DNA of 64,000 nt from JAIVJM01 sp963816985 (GCA_963816985.1 CAWFMF010000004.1:2666001-2730000); one strand, 5' to 3'. Counted from the stretch's first letter, positions 35,510 to 45,868 are shown. Notes: generated by a model from the letters alone, not told the origin. Numbers and translations: made by a program.

Positions 35510-36976
35510 CTACTCAAGACGGTAATTCGGCGCTTCCTTCGTGATGATAACGTCGTGGACGTGCGACTCTTTGAGGCCCGCGCTGCTGATGCGGACGAAG
35601 CGGGTCTGCTCCTGAAACTCTTTGATGTCGCGGCAGCCGGTGTAGCCCATCCCGGCGCGCAGGCCCCCGACCAACTGCGTCACCATGTCGGCCAGAGTCC
35701 CCTTGTAAGGGACGCGGCCCTCGATGCCTTCGGGGACGAGCTTCGACTCGATCTCGGTCAACTCCTGCGCGTAGCGGTCGCGCGAGCCCTCGCGCATCGC
35801 GCCGATTGAGCCCATGCCCCGGTAAGCCTTGAACGAGCGTCCCTGGAAGAGGATGAGTTCGCCCGGCGACTCTTCCGTCCCGGCGAAGAGCGAGCCGATC
35901 ATCACCACGTCCGCGCCCGCCGCAATCGCCTTCGCCACGTCGCCCGAAAACTTCACGCCGCCGTCGGCGATGACGGGCACGCCCGAACCTTTCGCGGCCT
36001 GCACGCAGTTGTAAATCGCCGTCATCTGCGGTACGCCCGCGCCCGTCACGACGCGCGTCGTGCAGATCGAGCCGGGGCCGATGCCGCATTTCACGGCGTC
36101 CACGCCCGCCTGAATCAACTCGCGCGTGCCGTCGCCGGTGGCGACGTTCCCGGCGATGACCTGCGTTTCGGGGTGTCGTCGCTTAATCTCCCTGACGGCC
36201 TCGATGACGCGCGAGGAGTGGCCGTGCGCGGTGTCTATCACGAGGCAGTCAACGCGGGCGCGGACGAGTTCGTCGGCGCGCTCGCGGAAGTCGCCGGTCG
36301 CGCCGATGGCGGCGGCGACGCGGAGGCGTCCGAGGTCGTCTTTCGCCGCGTGCGGGTACTTGATGGCCTTCTGGATGTCCTTGACGGTGATGAGCCCCTT
36401 GATGTGCTTGTCGCCGTCAACGACGAGGAGCTTCTCGATGCGGTGCTTTTGCAGGACGCCCTTCGCCTCTTCGAGCGTCGTCCCGACGGGGACGGTGACG
36501 AGGGGCTGCGGCGTCATCACCTCGGAGACGGGGATGTCGAAGCGCGTCTCGAAGCGGAGGTCGCGGTTGGTGATGATGCCGACCAGATGACCGTCGTCGT
36601 CAACCACGGGGACGCCCGAAATCTTGTAGCGCTGCATGACGGCGAGCGCCTCGGAGACGGGGCGGTTCGGCTGAATCGTCACCGGGTCAACAATCATCCC
36701 CGACTCCGAGCGCTTCACGCGGTCAACCTCTTCGGCCTGCCGCTCGACGGGGAAATTCTTGTGGACGACGCCGATGCCGCCCTGCTGCGCGATGGCGATG
36801 GCGAGGCGGCTCTCCGTCACCGTGTCCATCGCCGCCGAGCATAAGGGGATGCGTAAACTGATGTCGCGCGTGAGCCGCGTCGAGGTGTCGGTCTCGGCGG
36901 GCAGAACGTCCGAGCGCGCGGGGACTAAGAGCACGTCGTCGAACGTCAGTCCTTCTTCCATGTCAGGCTTCAGCAT
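35510..36976 (-). CDS. guaB: Inosine-5'-monophosphate dehydrogenase
   Basis: 488 residues. Oxidises IMP to XMP, the committed step of guanine nucleotide synthesis. N-terminal GLTFDDVLLVPARSDVLP and IPLCSAAMDTVTESRLAIA; two CBS domains (~95-200) inserted in the barrel (VMTPQPLVTVPVGTTLEEAK); catalytic loop GPGSICTTRVVTGAGVPQ with the active Cys near residue 306; C-terminal flap RVPYKGTLADMVTQLVGGLR. Start ATG gives LKPDMEEG, as in typical bacterial IMPDH. Confidence 0.98.
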   Translation of the reverse strand: MLKPDMEEGLTFDDVLLVPARSDVLPAETDTSTRLTRDISLRIPLCSAAMDTVTESRLAIAIAQQGGIGVVHKNFPVERQAEEVDRVKRSESGMIVDPVTIQPNRPVSEALAVMQRYKISGVPVVDDDGHLVGIITNRDLRFETRFDIPVSEVMTPQPLVTVPVGTTLEEAKGVLQKHRIEKLLVVDGDKHIKGLITVKDIQKAIKYPHAAKDDLGRLRVAAAIGATGDFRERADELVRARVDCLVIDTAHGHSSRVIEAVREIKRRHPETQVIAGNVATGDGTRELIQAGVDAVKCGIGPGSICTTRVVTGAGVPQMTAIYNCVQAAKGSGVPVIADGGVKFSGDVAKAIAAGADVVMIGSLFAGTEESPGELILFQGRSFKAYRGMGSIGAMREGSRDRYAQELTEIESKLVPEGIEGRVPYKGTLADMVTQLVGGLRAGMGYTGCRDIKEFQEQTRFVRISSAGLKESHVHDVIITKEAPNYRLE

Positions 36977-37000
36977 AAATAAAACTCCGCTTCAAATCTC

Positions 37001-37117
37001 AAAAGTTCAAAGTTCAAGGTTCAAAGTTCAAGGTTCAAAACGTGAACGCCCGCAGACGAGATTCGCGTCTGCGGGCGCTTCGACGTTGAACTTTGAACTT
37101 TGAACCTTGAACTTTCA
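37001..37117. repeat. Heptamer-repeat hairpin H7 (AAAGTTC type) enclosing a terminator stem
   Basis: Five tandem 7-mers of the TTCAAAG/TTCAAGG type form the left arm, inverted at 37085-37116. Between them, ~37045-37078, is a GC-rich stem (CGCCCGCAGACG / CGTCTGCGGGCG). Fills the gap between the RodZ-like gene stop (37119) and guaB start. Confidence 0.85.
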
Positions 37118-37118
37118 T

Positions 37119-37940
37119 TTACTGCGCGTACTGCTTGTAATTGTCTTTAGTGATGACCAACTCCTGCTGGACGCCGGGCCGCGTCTCCGCCGGGACTTTG
37201 AGGGTCACGCCGTTGACGGTCACGTCGAAGGCCCCGGTCATGCTCCGCGCGTAGTTGAGCGTCAGCCGCTGCTGCGGCGTGAACTCGCGCGTCTGCCCGG
37301 CGGGCCAGACGACGCCCGGCTTGTTGCCCGCCTCGTCGTCCACCGCCACCCGCAGCCAGACCTCTTCTTTCGACTTGATGGCGACGTTCAGCGCGTCGGT
37401 CGCTGGCGTCGGCTGTGGCGTCGGCTGCGCGGGGGCGGCAGAGGTCGCCGGGGTCGGCGTAGTCGCCGCCTCGCCCGGAGGGTTCTCAGTCCGCCGGTAG
37501 TAGTGGAGCCCGGCGTAGACGATGAGTATCAGGATGCCGAGGATGACGGCGCTCAGGGCCGCCGTAATCAGGGGCGAGCGCGCCGGGTCGCCCGTGTAGA
37601 TGCGCGAGCGTTGCGGCGTCGTCAGCACCTCGTCGCTGTACTCGCCGAGCGAGCGGGCCGTGCGCTCGTAGAGGTCGAGCGCCCGCGCCTCGTCGAAGCG
37701 GACGTGGCGCGCGTAGGCCTTGATGAATGACTTGTTGAAGATGCCGCCCGGCAGGTGCTTGTAGTCGTCCGCCTCGATGGCTTCGAGGTGGCGCATGGTG
37801 ATGCGCGTCTGCTCGGAGATTTCGCGGAGCGTGACGCCGCGGGCCTCGCGCGCGCGGCGCAACTGTTCGCCGAGGGAGCCGTCCGCACTCCCGGCGCGTG
37901 CGCCGCCGTCGGGAGTCTGGTCAGAGGTTTTAGAGTTCAC
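37119..37940 (-). CDS. RodZ-like helix-turn-helix membrane protein
   Basis: 273 residues from a GTG start; the ORF is open further upstream but lacks a clear start. N-terminal HTH_25 domain (LGEQLRRAREARGVTLREIS then EQTRITMRHLEAIEADDYKH, LPGGIFNKSFIKAYARHV), one membrane helix (ITAALSAVILGILILIVYAG), a Pro/Thr/Ala-rich linker, and a C-terminal DUF4115 domain (EEVWLRVAVDDEAGNKPGVV, LTLNYARSMTGAFDVTVNG). RodZ links MreB to the cell wall machinery. A good promoter lies upstream at 38028-38057. Divergent from the BMC locus. Confidence 0.88.
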   Translation of the reverse strand: MNSKTSDQTPDGGARAGSADGSLGEQLRRAREARGVTLREISEQTRITMRHLEAIEADDYKHLPGGIFNKSFIKAYARHVRFDEARALDLYERTARSLGEYSDEVLTTPQRSRIYTGDPARSPLITAALSAVILGILILIVYAGLHYYRRTENPPGEAATTPTPATSAAPAQPTPQPTPATDALNVAIKSKEEVWLRVAVDDEAGNKPGVVWPAGQTREFTPQQRLTLNYARSMTGAFDVTVNGVTLKVPAETRPGVQQELVITKDNYKQYAQ

Positions 37941-38027
37941 GTGGCGTGTGTCTTCGCTCGCTGCTCGGAGTGAAAGAGGCTCGGCCCGGTCGCGCTCGCC
38001 CGCGCCCGCCGCCGTGTCTTGAGGCTC

Positions 38028-38057
38028 AATATAATGTGGCCTCGCGAGGCGTGTCAA
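38028..38057 (-). promoter_or_regulatory. Sigma-70-type promoter for the RodZ-like gene
   Basis: On the minus strand TTGACA, 18-base spacer, TATATT, about 90 bases upstream of the GTG start. Confidence 0.65.
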
Positions 38058-38087
38058 ACATTGACCGCTCAGAAGGATGCGCGTCTC

Positions 38088-38116
38088 TTGAACTTTGCCG
38101 CGCGCGGTGCTACGGT
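38088..38116 (+). promoter_or_regulatory. Candidate promoter for the BMC locus
   Basis: TTGAAC, 17-base spacer, TACGGT, ending about 70 bases before the first shell gene. The -10 is weak, so this is tentative. Confidence 0.35.
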
Positions 38117-38186
38117 TGGCACATCCCGGACGGAAACAGGATCAGCTTTTAACTTCTACAACTAGAAAAGCGAGGATTTTAAGAAG

Positions 38187-38594
38187 ATGCCTCTGGAAGC
38201 ACTCGGAATGATCGAGACGAAGGGCTTCGTCGGCGCGGTCGAGGCCGCCGACGCGATGGTCAAGGCCGCCAACGTCCAACTCATCGGCAAAGAGTACATC
38301 GGCGCGGGCTACGTGACGATCTTCGTGCGCGGCGACGTGGGCGCGGTCAAGGCCGCGACCGACGCCGGGGCCGCCGCCGCCCGCCGCGTCGGCGAACTCG
38401 TCAGCGTCCACGTCATCCCTCGCCCCCACGGCGAAGTCGAGCGCGTCCTGCCCCGCAACGGTCGCACCGGCTACAGCCCCGACGAGCGCGCCCTTCAGGG
38501 CGGCGGCTCCTCCGGCGGCCAGCTCGGCGAAGGCGATCAGGGACGCTCCCTCCCGGCGGGCGCGCGCGAGAACAATAAAGAGCGAGCCAAGTGA
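38187..38594 (+). CDS. Bacterial microcompartment shell protein (BMC-H)
   Basis: 135 residues. Canonical single BMC domain, hexamer-forming shell tile: EALGMIETKGFVGAVEAADA, MVKAANVQLIGKEYIGAGYV, IFVRGDVGAVKAATDAGAAA and VSVHVIPRPHGEVERVLP. The C-terminal ~35 residues are a Gly/Ser-rich tail absent from most BMC-H proteins. First gene of the BMC locus. Its TGA stop is inside heptamer hairpin H8. Confidence 0.96.
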   Translation: MPLEALGMIETKGFVGAVEAADAMVKAANVQLIGKEYIGAGYVTIFVRGDVGAVKAATDAGAAAARRVGELVSVHVIPRPHGEVERVLPRNGRTGYSPDERALQGGGSSGGQLGEGDQGRSLPAGARENNKERAK

Positions 38595-38669
38595 CAGGTG
38601 AGCCGTGACAGGTGACAGGATAAAAACCGTCTTCTTCCTGTCACGGTTTACGGTTTACGGTTCACGGCT
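38591..38669. repeat. Heptamer-repeat hairpin H8 (GTGACAG/CGTAAAC type)
   Basis: Left arm GTGACAG-type 7-mers from 38591, overlapping the stop codon of the BMC-H gene; right arm CCTGTCACGGTTTACGG onward. Separates the shell gene from the aldehyde dehydrogenase gene. Confidence 0.85.
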
Positions 38670-38683
38670 TTTGGAGGTTCGTC

Positions 38684-40607
<1,924 letters not shown>

Positions 40608-40608
40608 A

Positions 40609-40690
40609 AAGCCGTGACAGGTAAACCGTGACGGGTGACAGGAGAAATCCTGTTCTTACTCGTCACGGTTTACGGTTCACGGTTTACGGC
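40609..40690. repeat. Heptamer-repeat hairpin H9 (CGTAAAC/GTGACAG type)
   Basis: Begins two bases after the aldehyde dehydrogenase stop and ends four bases before the vertex-protein ATG, replacing nearly the whole gap. Arms built from GCCGTGACAGG, TAAACCGTGACGG and inverted copies. Confidence 0.85.
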
Positions 40691-40694
40691 TCTT

Positions 40695-41027
40695 ATGTTT
40701 CTCGCCAAAGTCGTCGGCACGGTCTGGTCAACGAAGAAGTCGCCCGATCTGGAGGGCGTGAAGTTCCTCATCGTCCACCCGATTGATCTGGACAAGGAGC
40801 CGACGAAGAACGTGGTCGTCGTCGCCGACCGGCTCGGCGCTGGAATAGGCGAGGTCGTGATGTGCGCCTACGGCAAGGCCGCGCGCTCGGCCATCGGCGA
40901 TCAGGAGATGTCAATCGAGGCGGCGGTCGTCGGCATCGTTGACCGGATGGACTTGTCAGAGGCGGAGTCGGAAGAGCTGCGCGGCGCGGCGCGCGAGCTG
41001 CGCGCGGGCGACAATGGGAGAAGGTAA
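40695..41027 (+). CDS. BMC pentameric vertex protein (EutN/CcmL family)
   Basis: 110 residues. BMC-P family caps the vertices of the icosahedral shell. Seen: LAKVVGTVWSTKKSPDLEG at the N-terminus, KFLIVHPIDLDKEPTKN, VVVADRLGAGIGEVVMCAYG and SIEAAVVGIVDRMDL. The ATG at 40695 gives the family's standard start; a longer extension reads through the repeat. Stop codon TAA lies inside hairpin H10. Confidence 0.96.
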   Translation: MFLAKVVGTVWSTKKSPDLEGVKFLIVHPIDLDKEPTKNVVVVADRLGAGIGEVVMCAYGKAARSAIGDQEMSIEAAVVGIVDRMDLSEAESEELRGAARELRAGDNGRR

Positions 41028-41175
41028 ACCGTGACAAGTGACAGGTGACAGGAGAAGAGCCGTAAACTGTAAACCGTGACAAGAAGAAAGCAAAAACACC
41101 CTGTCACCCGTCACGGTTTACGGTTCACGGTTTTATTCCTGTCACCTGTCGCTTGTCACCTGTCACGGTTTTCAA
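41023..41175. repeat. Compound heptamer-repeat hairpin H10
   Basis: About 150 bases of GTGACAG- and CGTAAAC-type 7-mers in two nested inverted blocks, the longest of the class. Its left end supplies the EutN-like gene's stop codon; its right end abuts the ATG of the ACT gene. Confidence 0.82.
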
Positions 41176-41625
41176 ATGGCAAATGAAGAGCTGATTTACC
41201 GCATCACGCGGGCGGTGTACGGGCGGCTGGGGGCGGGCGCGGACGAGCGGACGGTGGAAGGTTTGGTGACGGACATCTACCGGGCCATCGAGCCGGTCGT
41301 CGCTGACGGAGGCGAGAACCCGCGCGAGCGCACGGCGCGCGAAGGGGGCTCCGCCGAGCGGCTCATCGTCTCGGTCTTCGGGGTTGACCATCCGGGCATC
41401 GTCGCCGCCGTCTCGCAGATTCTGGCCGAGGCGCAGTGCAGCATCATTGACATCAACCAGACGGTGGTGCAGGGCAAGTTTGCGATGGTCATCGTCGCCG
41501 ACATCTCGCGCGCGAAAGAGTCGGCGACGGCCTTGAAAGAACGCTTCCGCGCCGAGGGCGAGCGTCTGGGCGTCCGCATCTACGCGCAGCGCGAAGACCT
41601 CTTCAACGCCATGCACCGGATTTAA
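41176..41625 (+). CDS. ACT-domain protein (UPF0237) with encapsulation-peptide-like N-terminus
   Basis: 149 residues. Residues ~60-149 are a UPF0237/GcvR-type ACT domain: LIVSVFGVDHPGIVAAVSQI, LAEAQCSIIDINQTVVQGKF, EDLFNAMHRI. Ordinary UPF0237 proteins are ~90 residues and lack the first 60, which here contain two short amphipathic helices (EELIYRITRAVYGRLG and VEGLVTDIYRAIEPV) joined by a Gly/Ala linker, the pattern of BMC cargo-targeting peptides. UPF0237 normally pairs with UPF0210, found two genes on. Suggests a ligand-sensing or regulatory cargo of the compartment; ligand unknown. Confidence 0.85.
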   Translation: MANEELIYRITRAVYGRLGAGADERTVEGLVTDIYRAIEPVVADGGENPRERTAREGGSAERLIVSVFGVDHPGIVAAVSQILAEAQCSIIDINQTVVQGKFAMVIVADISRAKESATALKERFRAEGERLGVRIYAQREDLFNAMHRI

Positions 41626-41712
41626 GTCTTAAACTAAATCGAGACGGAAGCGGGGCGGCGGGCGAGGCCATGCCCTCCGGGCGGAAAGTCCCCGCGAGCG
41701 CGAAGACCTTTC

Positions 41713-42294
41713 ATGTCCCAACCGGAAATCTCTCGCCGTTGTCTCTCGTGCGGCGCGTCGGTGCGCGCGGGCGCGCGCTTCTGCCCGCAGTGCGGGGAGG
41801 CGATGAAGGACGACGGGCAGCAGGCGGCGGCCTCCGAAAATCAGACGACGGACGTGACGGGCCGGGGGGCCGCGCCGGAAGCGCCTTCGCGCCGCGAGGT
41901 CGCCACGGCGTTCGAGAGCTGGAAGGAAGAGGCGCGGCAGACTCCGCCCGCGTCGTCGTCATCAACATCGGCGTCGGCAACGTCGTCATCAACAACGTCG
42001 GCGTTATCATCGTCGTCTGCGGCGCGGCGCGAGGGGGTTGATGAAAGTGCCGGTATCTCGAATGTCTCGGCGACGGCGGAGGGCGGGGCGGTCGTCGGGG
42101 TCGAGGCGAAGCGCAGGCGCGCAGGCGCGGTCGTCAAAGAGAACATCATGCCGCGCGTCGAGCGGATGCGCGAAGAGGCTCTGGTCGTTCTGGAGGAGAC
42201 GCCCGACGACGCGGGCTTGAGGTTCGTCGCGGCGGCGGTCGTGCTCTTCCTCCTCTTTCTCCTCTTCCTTTTCCTGAGCACCGTGCTCAAATAA
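41713..42294 (+). CDS. Zinc-ribbon protein with C-terminal membrane anchor
   Basis: 193 residues. N-terminal zinc ribbon (RRCLSCGASVRAGARFCPQC, two CxxC), long Ser/Thr/Ala-rich linker, a basic amphipathic helix (KENIMPRVERMREEALVVLE) and a tail anchor (FVAAAVVLFLLFLLFLFLS). Located between the ACT gene and the UPF0210 gene in the BMC locus. Function unknown; could tether something to the membrane. Confidence 0.8.
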   Translation: MSQPEISRRCLSCGASVRAGARFCPQCGEAMKDDGQQAAASENQTTDVTGRGAAPEAPSRREVATAFESWKEEARQTPPASSSSTSASATSSSTTSALSSSSAARREGVDESAGISNVSATAEGGAVVGVEAKRRRAGAVVKENIMPRVERMREEALVVLEETPDDAGLRFVAAAVVLFLLFLLFLFLSTVLK

Positions 42295-42321
42295 TCTTTT
42301 CAAACTTCCGACGGGTTGCGG

Positions 42322-43689
42322 ATGGAATACACACAGGCGGAAATCTTACAGACCGTGCGGATGACGGAGATCGAGCACCTCGACGTGCGCACCGTCACGC
42401 TCGGCCTCTCTCTGCGCGACTGCACGCGCGCCTCAATCGAGGAGACCGCCGAGGCCGTCCGCGAGAAGATCGAGCGGATGGCCGCGCGGCTCGTCCCCAC
42501 GGTCAACGAGATCGGCGAGGAGTTCGGGCTCCGCATCGCCAACAAGAGGATTTCCATCACGCCCGCCTCGCTCGTCGCGGGCCGCGTCGGCTCGGCGCGC
42601 GACTACCTCGTGCTCGCCCGCGCGATTGACGGCGCGGCGAAGACGGTCGGCGTTGATTTCGTCGGCGGCTACTCCGCGCTCGTCCACAAGGGCGCGACCG
42701 AGGCCGAAGGGTTCTTCCTCGACTCGATCCCCGAAGCGCTCGCCGAGACCGAGCGGATGTGCTCTTCGGTGAACGTCGCCACTTCGCGCGCGGGGATTAA
42801 CATGGACGCCGTGCGGCGCGTCGGCGAACTCATCAAGGAGATGGCCGAGCGGACGAAGGAGCGCGGCGGGCTCGCCTGCGCGAAGTTCGTCTGCTTCGCC
42901 AACGCGGTCGAGGACAATCCCTTTATGGCGGGCGCGTTCCACGGCGTCGGCGAGCCCGAAGCGGTCATCAACGTCGGCGTTTCGGGGCCGGGCGTCGTCA
43001 ACCACGCCGTGCGCCACGCCGCGCCCGAAACGCCTCTGCACGAGATGGCCGAGCTGATCAAAAAACTCTCCTTCAAGCTCTCGCGCGCGGGCGAGTTGAT
43101 CGGGCGCGAGGCGGCGCGGCGTCTGGGCCTGCGCTTCGGCATCATAGATTTGAGTCTCGCGCCGACGCCCGTGCCCGGCGACTCGGTGGCGGAAATCATC
43201 GAGGCGCTCGGCTTCGAGCGCGCCGGGACGCACGGGACGACCGCCGCGCTCGCGCTCTTGACCGACGCCGTGAAGAAGGGCGGCGCGATGGCTTCTTCGA
43301 ACGTCGGCGGGATGAGCGGCGCGTTCATCCCCGTCTCCGAAGACGCCGCGATGATCGAGGCGGCGCAACTCGGCGCGCTCTCGCTGGATAAACTTGAGGC
43401 GTGGACGAGCGTCTGCTCGGTCGGCATAGACATGGTGGCCGTCCCCGGCTCGACTTCCGCCGAGACCATCGCCGCCATCATCGCCGACGAGATGGCCATC
43501 GGCGTGATGAACCACAAGACGACCGCCGTCCGCATCATCCCCGTCCCCGGCATGGACGTGGGCGAGATGGTCGAGTTCGGCGGGCTTCTGGGGAGCGCGC
43601 CCATCATGCCCGTCAACAAATTTTCTTCCGACGCGTTTATCCGCCGCGGCGGCCACATCCCCGCGCCGATTCACTCGCTGCGAAATTAA
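42322..43689 (+). CDS. UPF0210/DUF711 protein (PFL-like fold)
   Basis: 455 residues. Matches the UPF0210 family: AEILQTVRMTEIEHLDVRTV, TLGLSLRDC, FVGGYSALVHKGATEAEGFF, VNVGVSGPGVVNHAV and GMDVGEMVEFGGLLGSAPIM. The family is placed in the pyruvate formate-lyase/ribonucleotide reductase structural superfamily; I see no glycyl-radical motif at the C-terminus, so radical chemistry is not claimed. In other bacteria it pairs with UPF0237, as here. The start ATG is taken two codons after an upstream TTG. Being in a BMC locus without another signature enzyme, it is the best candidate for the compartment's core reaction. Confidence 0.92.
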   Translation: MEYTQAEILQTVRMTEIEHLDVRTVTLGLSLRDCTRASIEETAEAVREKIERMAARLVPTVNEIGEEFGLRIANKRISITPASLVAGRVGSARDYLVLARAIDGAAKTVGVDFVGGYSALVHKGATEAEGFFLDSIPEALAETERMCSSVNVATSRAGINMDAVRRVGELIKEMAERTKERGGLACAKFVCFANAVEDNPFMAGAFHGVGEPEAVINVGVSGPGVVNHAVRHAAPETPLHEMAELIKKLSFKLSRAGELIGREAARRLGLRFGIIDLSLAPTPVPGDSVAEIIEALGFERAGTHGTTAALALLTDAVKKGGAMASSNVGGMSGAFIPVSEDAAMIEAAQLGALSLDKLEAWTSVCSVGIDMVAVPGSTSAETIAAIIADEMAIGVMNHKTTAVRIIPVPGMDVGEMVEFGGLLGSAPIMPVNKFSSDAFIRRGGHIPAPIHSLRN

Positions 43690-43705
43690 CGGGTAGCAGA
43701 ACGTA

Positions 43706-44119
43706 ATGAATCGGGCTGATTTTCAAAAGTTGGCAAGGCTGAGGTTAAAAGAGGCAAAAATACTGCTCGATAATAAATGCTACGAGGGTGCTTTTTACTT
43801 AGCCGGATACGCAGTTGAATGTGCCCTGAAAGCCTGCATCGCGAAGAAGACGAAACGTTTTGAATTTCCTCCTAAAGATTCTAACAAGTTATATGTGCAT
43901 AAACTTGGAACACTGGTCGAGCTGGCTGGTTTACAATCGAGCCTAGACGCTGAAATGAGAAATGTGAGAGGGTTCAGAGATAATTGGGCAGTTGTTAAGG
44001 ATTGGAAGGAAGATGCCAGATACGAGGCGAAGATTGATAAGAACCGAGCCAACGACCTTTACTCTGCCATCACGGCTGACCCGGACGGAGTTTTATCATG
44101 GCTGAAGAAGTATTGGTGA
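43706..44119 (+). CDS. HEPN-domain protein
   Basis: 137 residues, all-helical HEPN: NRADFQKLARLRLKEAKIL, CYEGAFYLAGYAVECALKAC, then FRDNWAVVKDWKEDARYE. The GYAVECALKA helix is typical, and a conserved RxxxxH is not evident, so RNase activity is uncertain. Lower GC than neighbours. Overlaps the next gene by 22 bases, giving a two-gene toxin-antitoxin or nucleotide-binding-type module that appears inserted inside the BMC locus. Confidence 0.85.
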   Translation: MNRADFQKLARLRLKEAKILLDNKCYEGAFYLAGYAVECALKACIAKKTKRFEFPPKDSNKLYVHKLGTLVELAGLQSSLDAEMRNVRGFRDNWAVVKDWKEDARYEAKIDKNRANDLYSAITADPDGVLSWLKKYW

Positions 44120-44505
44120 AGGAGATTCTCTCAACTGAAGAGATCGCGGCGGGCGAAAAGCTGTTGAAACGTCTCGACCGAACTAAGGCTGACATTATTG
44201 CGTCATACTGGGTCTACGTGCCCGTCGTAGCAGAATGGCATCTTGAGTTTGTCTCTCCGCAAGTAGAGAGCGACGGCCCACTGGAGTTCTACGGTAAAGT
44301 CGGCGACTTACTTTCCTCGCCGCCCGGAATAGATTATCTGACCTTGAACACGATCATGGTTGTGGGGCCTAACTATAGCTTTTATAAACAACTCAGGTCG
44401 GCCCTCAAGCCTGAAAAGGATTTGTCCGGAGTTCAACTCCGTCAGTACTTGGTCGGAGACGAGGTCATGGACTTTTATATATATCGCTACCCTGCAAGAG
44501 ATTAA
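44098..44505 (+). CDS. Partner of the HEPN protein (unknown)
   Basis: 135 residues, ATG inside the 3' end of the HEPN gene. Begins AEEVLVKEILSTEEIAAGEK, and contains the aromatic stretches ASYWVYVPVVAEWHLEFVSP and FYIYRYPARD. Not a standard MNT nucleotidyltransferase (no GSRARG motif). Composition matches the HEPN gene and not the shell genes, so the pair probably arrived together. Function unknown. Confidence 0.7.
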   Translation: MAEEVLVKEILSTEEIAAGEKLLKRLDRTKADIIASYWVYVPVVAEWHLEFVSPQVESDGPLEFYGKVGDLLSSPPGIDYLTLNTIMVVGPNYSFYKQLRSALKPEKDLSGVQLRQYLVGDEVMDFYIYRYPARD

Positions 44506-44547
44506 CTTACGAATCACACCAAAAACCATTTAATTGGAAGGTCGAAT

Positions 44548-44883
44548 ATGGAAGCACTGGGACTGGTTGAATGTCGCGGGATGGTCGCGATGATCGAGGC
44601 GGCGGACGCGATGGTCAAGGCCGCGAACGTCACGCTCGTCGGCTACGAGAAGATTGACGCCGGGCTCGTGACGGCGATTGTGCGCGGCGACGTGGCGGCG
44701 GTGCGCTCGGCGGTGGACGCGGGCGCAGCCGCCGCGCGCAGGGTCGGCGAGGTGGTCGCCACGCACGTCATCCCGCGCCCGCACGCCGACGTGGATCAGG
44801 GGCTCCCCGTCCTCCAGACGGGCGAGACGACGCGCAAGAAGATCAGCGGGTCGGTGAGCGCGAAGCGGAAAGATGAAGAGTGA
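44548..44883 (+). CDS. Bacterial microcompartment shell protein (BMC-H), second
   Basis: 111 residues with a canonical BMC domain: EALGLVECRGMVAMIEAADA, MVKAANVTLVGYEKIDAGLV, AIVRGDVAAVRSAVDAGAAA and VATHVIPRPHADVD. Clearly a paralogue of the first shell protein but without its Gly/Ser tail; instead ends with a short Lys/Thr-rich tail. A good ribosome site (GGAAGG) is upstream. The next gene starts inside its last codons (11-base overlap). Confidence 0.96.
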   Translation: MEALGLVECRGMVAMIEAADAMVKAANVTLVGYEKIDAGLVTAIVRGDVAAVRSAVDAGAAAARRVGEVVATHVIPRPHADVDQGLPVLQTGETTRKKISGSVSAKRKDEE

Positions 44884-45868
44884 GACGGCAATAGCCGAAA
44901 GCGAACTCGCGGCGCGGGCCGAGGCGCGGGCCACGGAGTCGGCGGCTGGCGAGGCGCACACGGACGGGTCGCCGTCGTCGCCGCCGTCTTCATCGTCGCC
45001 GCCGTCTTTATCATCGCCGGAGTCGCCGTCGTCTACGCCGTCTGAGTCTTCGTGCCCCGGTTGCGGGGAGGCGCTCGCCGGAGAATTCTGCCACCGCTGC
45101 GGCGAACAGCAGGCCGCGAGCCGAGACCTCTCGCTGCGTCACTTCGTCAAGGACGCCGCGCAGGAGTTGACGAGCGTCGAGCACTCGAAGCTGTGGCGCA
45201 CGCTCTCGGCGCTGCTCTTCAAGCCGGGATTCCTCACGGCGGAGTGGGTCGCGGGTCGCCGTCGCCAGTACCTGAAGCCGCTCAACCTGCTCCTCCTCGT
45301 GCTCACCCTGAACTTCTTCGCGCTCTCCATCCACCGCTCGCCGACGAGCTACAGCGCGGCGTATCTGGCGGCGAACGACGACAAGGGCGTGCTCGCGCAG
45401 GCGATGGACAAGTGGGCGCGGAGGAAGGGGTTGAGCGGCGAGGTCTTCGTCGAGACCGTCAACGAGAAGTGGCGCGGCTACAACGGGCTGCCGCCGCTCC
45501 AAGTCTTCAACGCCTTCCTCTTCGCCCTGCTGCTCGCCCTCGTCTACTTCTTCTCGAAGCGCTACTTCGTCGAGCACCTCGTCTTCTCGCTGCACTTCCT
45601 CTCGTTCTCGCTGCTCACCTCCTTGCTTTTGTGGCCCGTCTACTTCGTCGGCGGGGTCGAGCCGAAGACGCGCGACATGTTGCTCTCGCTCTTCAAGATG
45701 CTGCTCGATGCGGTCTACCTCTTCTTCGCCTTGAGGGGCTTTTACGAGCGCGCGGCGGTCAAGAACCTCCTGCGCTCGGTCGTCCTTCTCGCGGGCTACT
45801 TCGCCATCTACTTCGTGACCTACGTCGCGACGCTCATCGCGGCCTTCGTCATCGTCGCGAAATACTGA
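44873..45868 (+). CDS. DUF3667 membrane protein 1
   Basis: 331 residues. N-terminal Ser/Pro/Glu-rich 60 residues, zinc ribbon (CPGCGEALAGEFCHRCGEQ), then the DUF3667 core (LSLRHFVKDAAQELTSVEHS, KLWRTLSALLFKPGFL, RRRQYLKPLNLLLLVLTLNF) and about five membrane helices. Function of the family unknown. Overlaps the second BMC-H gene, so it is translationally linked to the compartment locus. Confidence 0.9.
   Translation: MKSETAIAESELAARAEARATESAAGEAHTDGSPSSPPSSSSPPSLSSPESPSSTPSESSCPGCGEALAGEFCHRCGEQQAASRDLSLRHFVKDAAQELTSVEHSKLWRTLSALLFKPGFLTAEWVAGRRRQYLKPLNLLLLVLTLNFFALSIHRSPTSYSAAYLAANDDKGVLAQAMDKWARRKGLSGEVFVETVNEKWRGYNGLPPLQVFNAFLFALLLALVYFFSKRYFVEHLVFSLHFLSFSLLTSLLLWPVYFVGGVEPKTRDMLLSLFKMLLDAVYLFFALRGFYERAAVKNLLRSVVLLAGYFAIYFVTYVATLIAAFVIVAKY

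Noticed and set aside
41640..41705. GGAAAGTCC-like string resembling an RNase P RNA core
   Set aside because: The gap is far too short for RNase P RNA and other conserved cores are absent.
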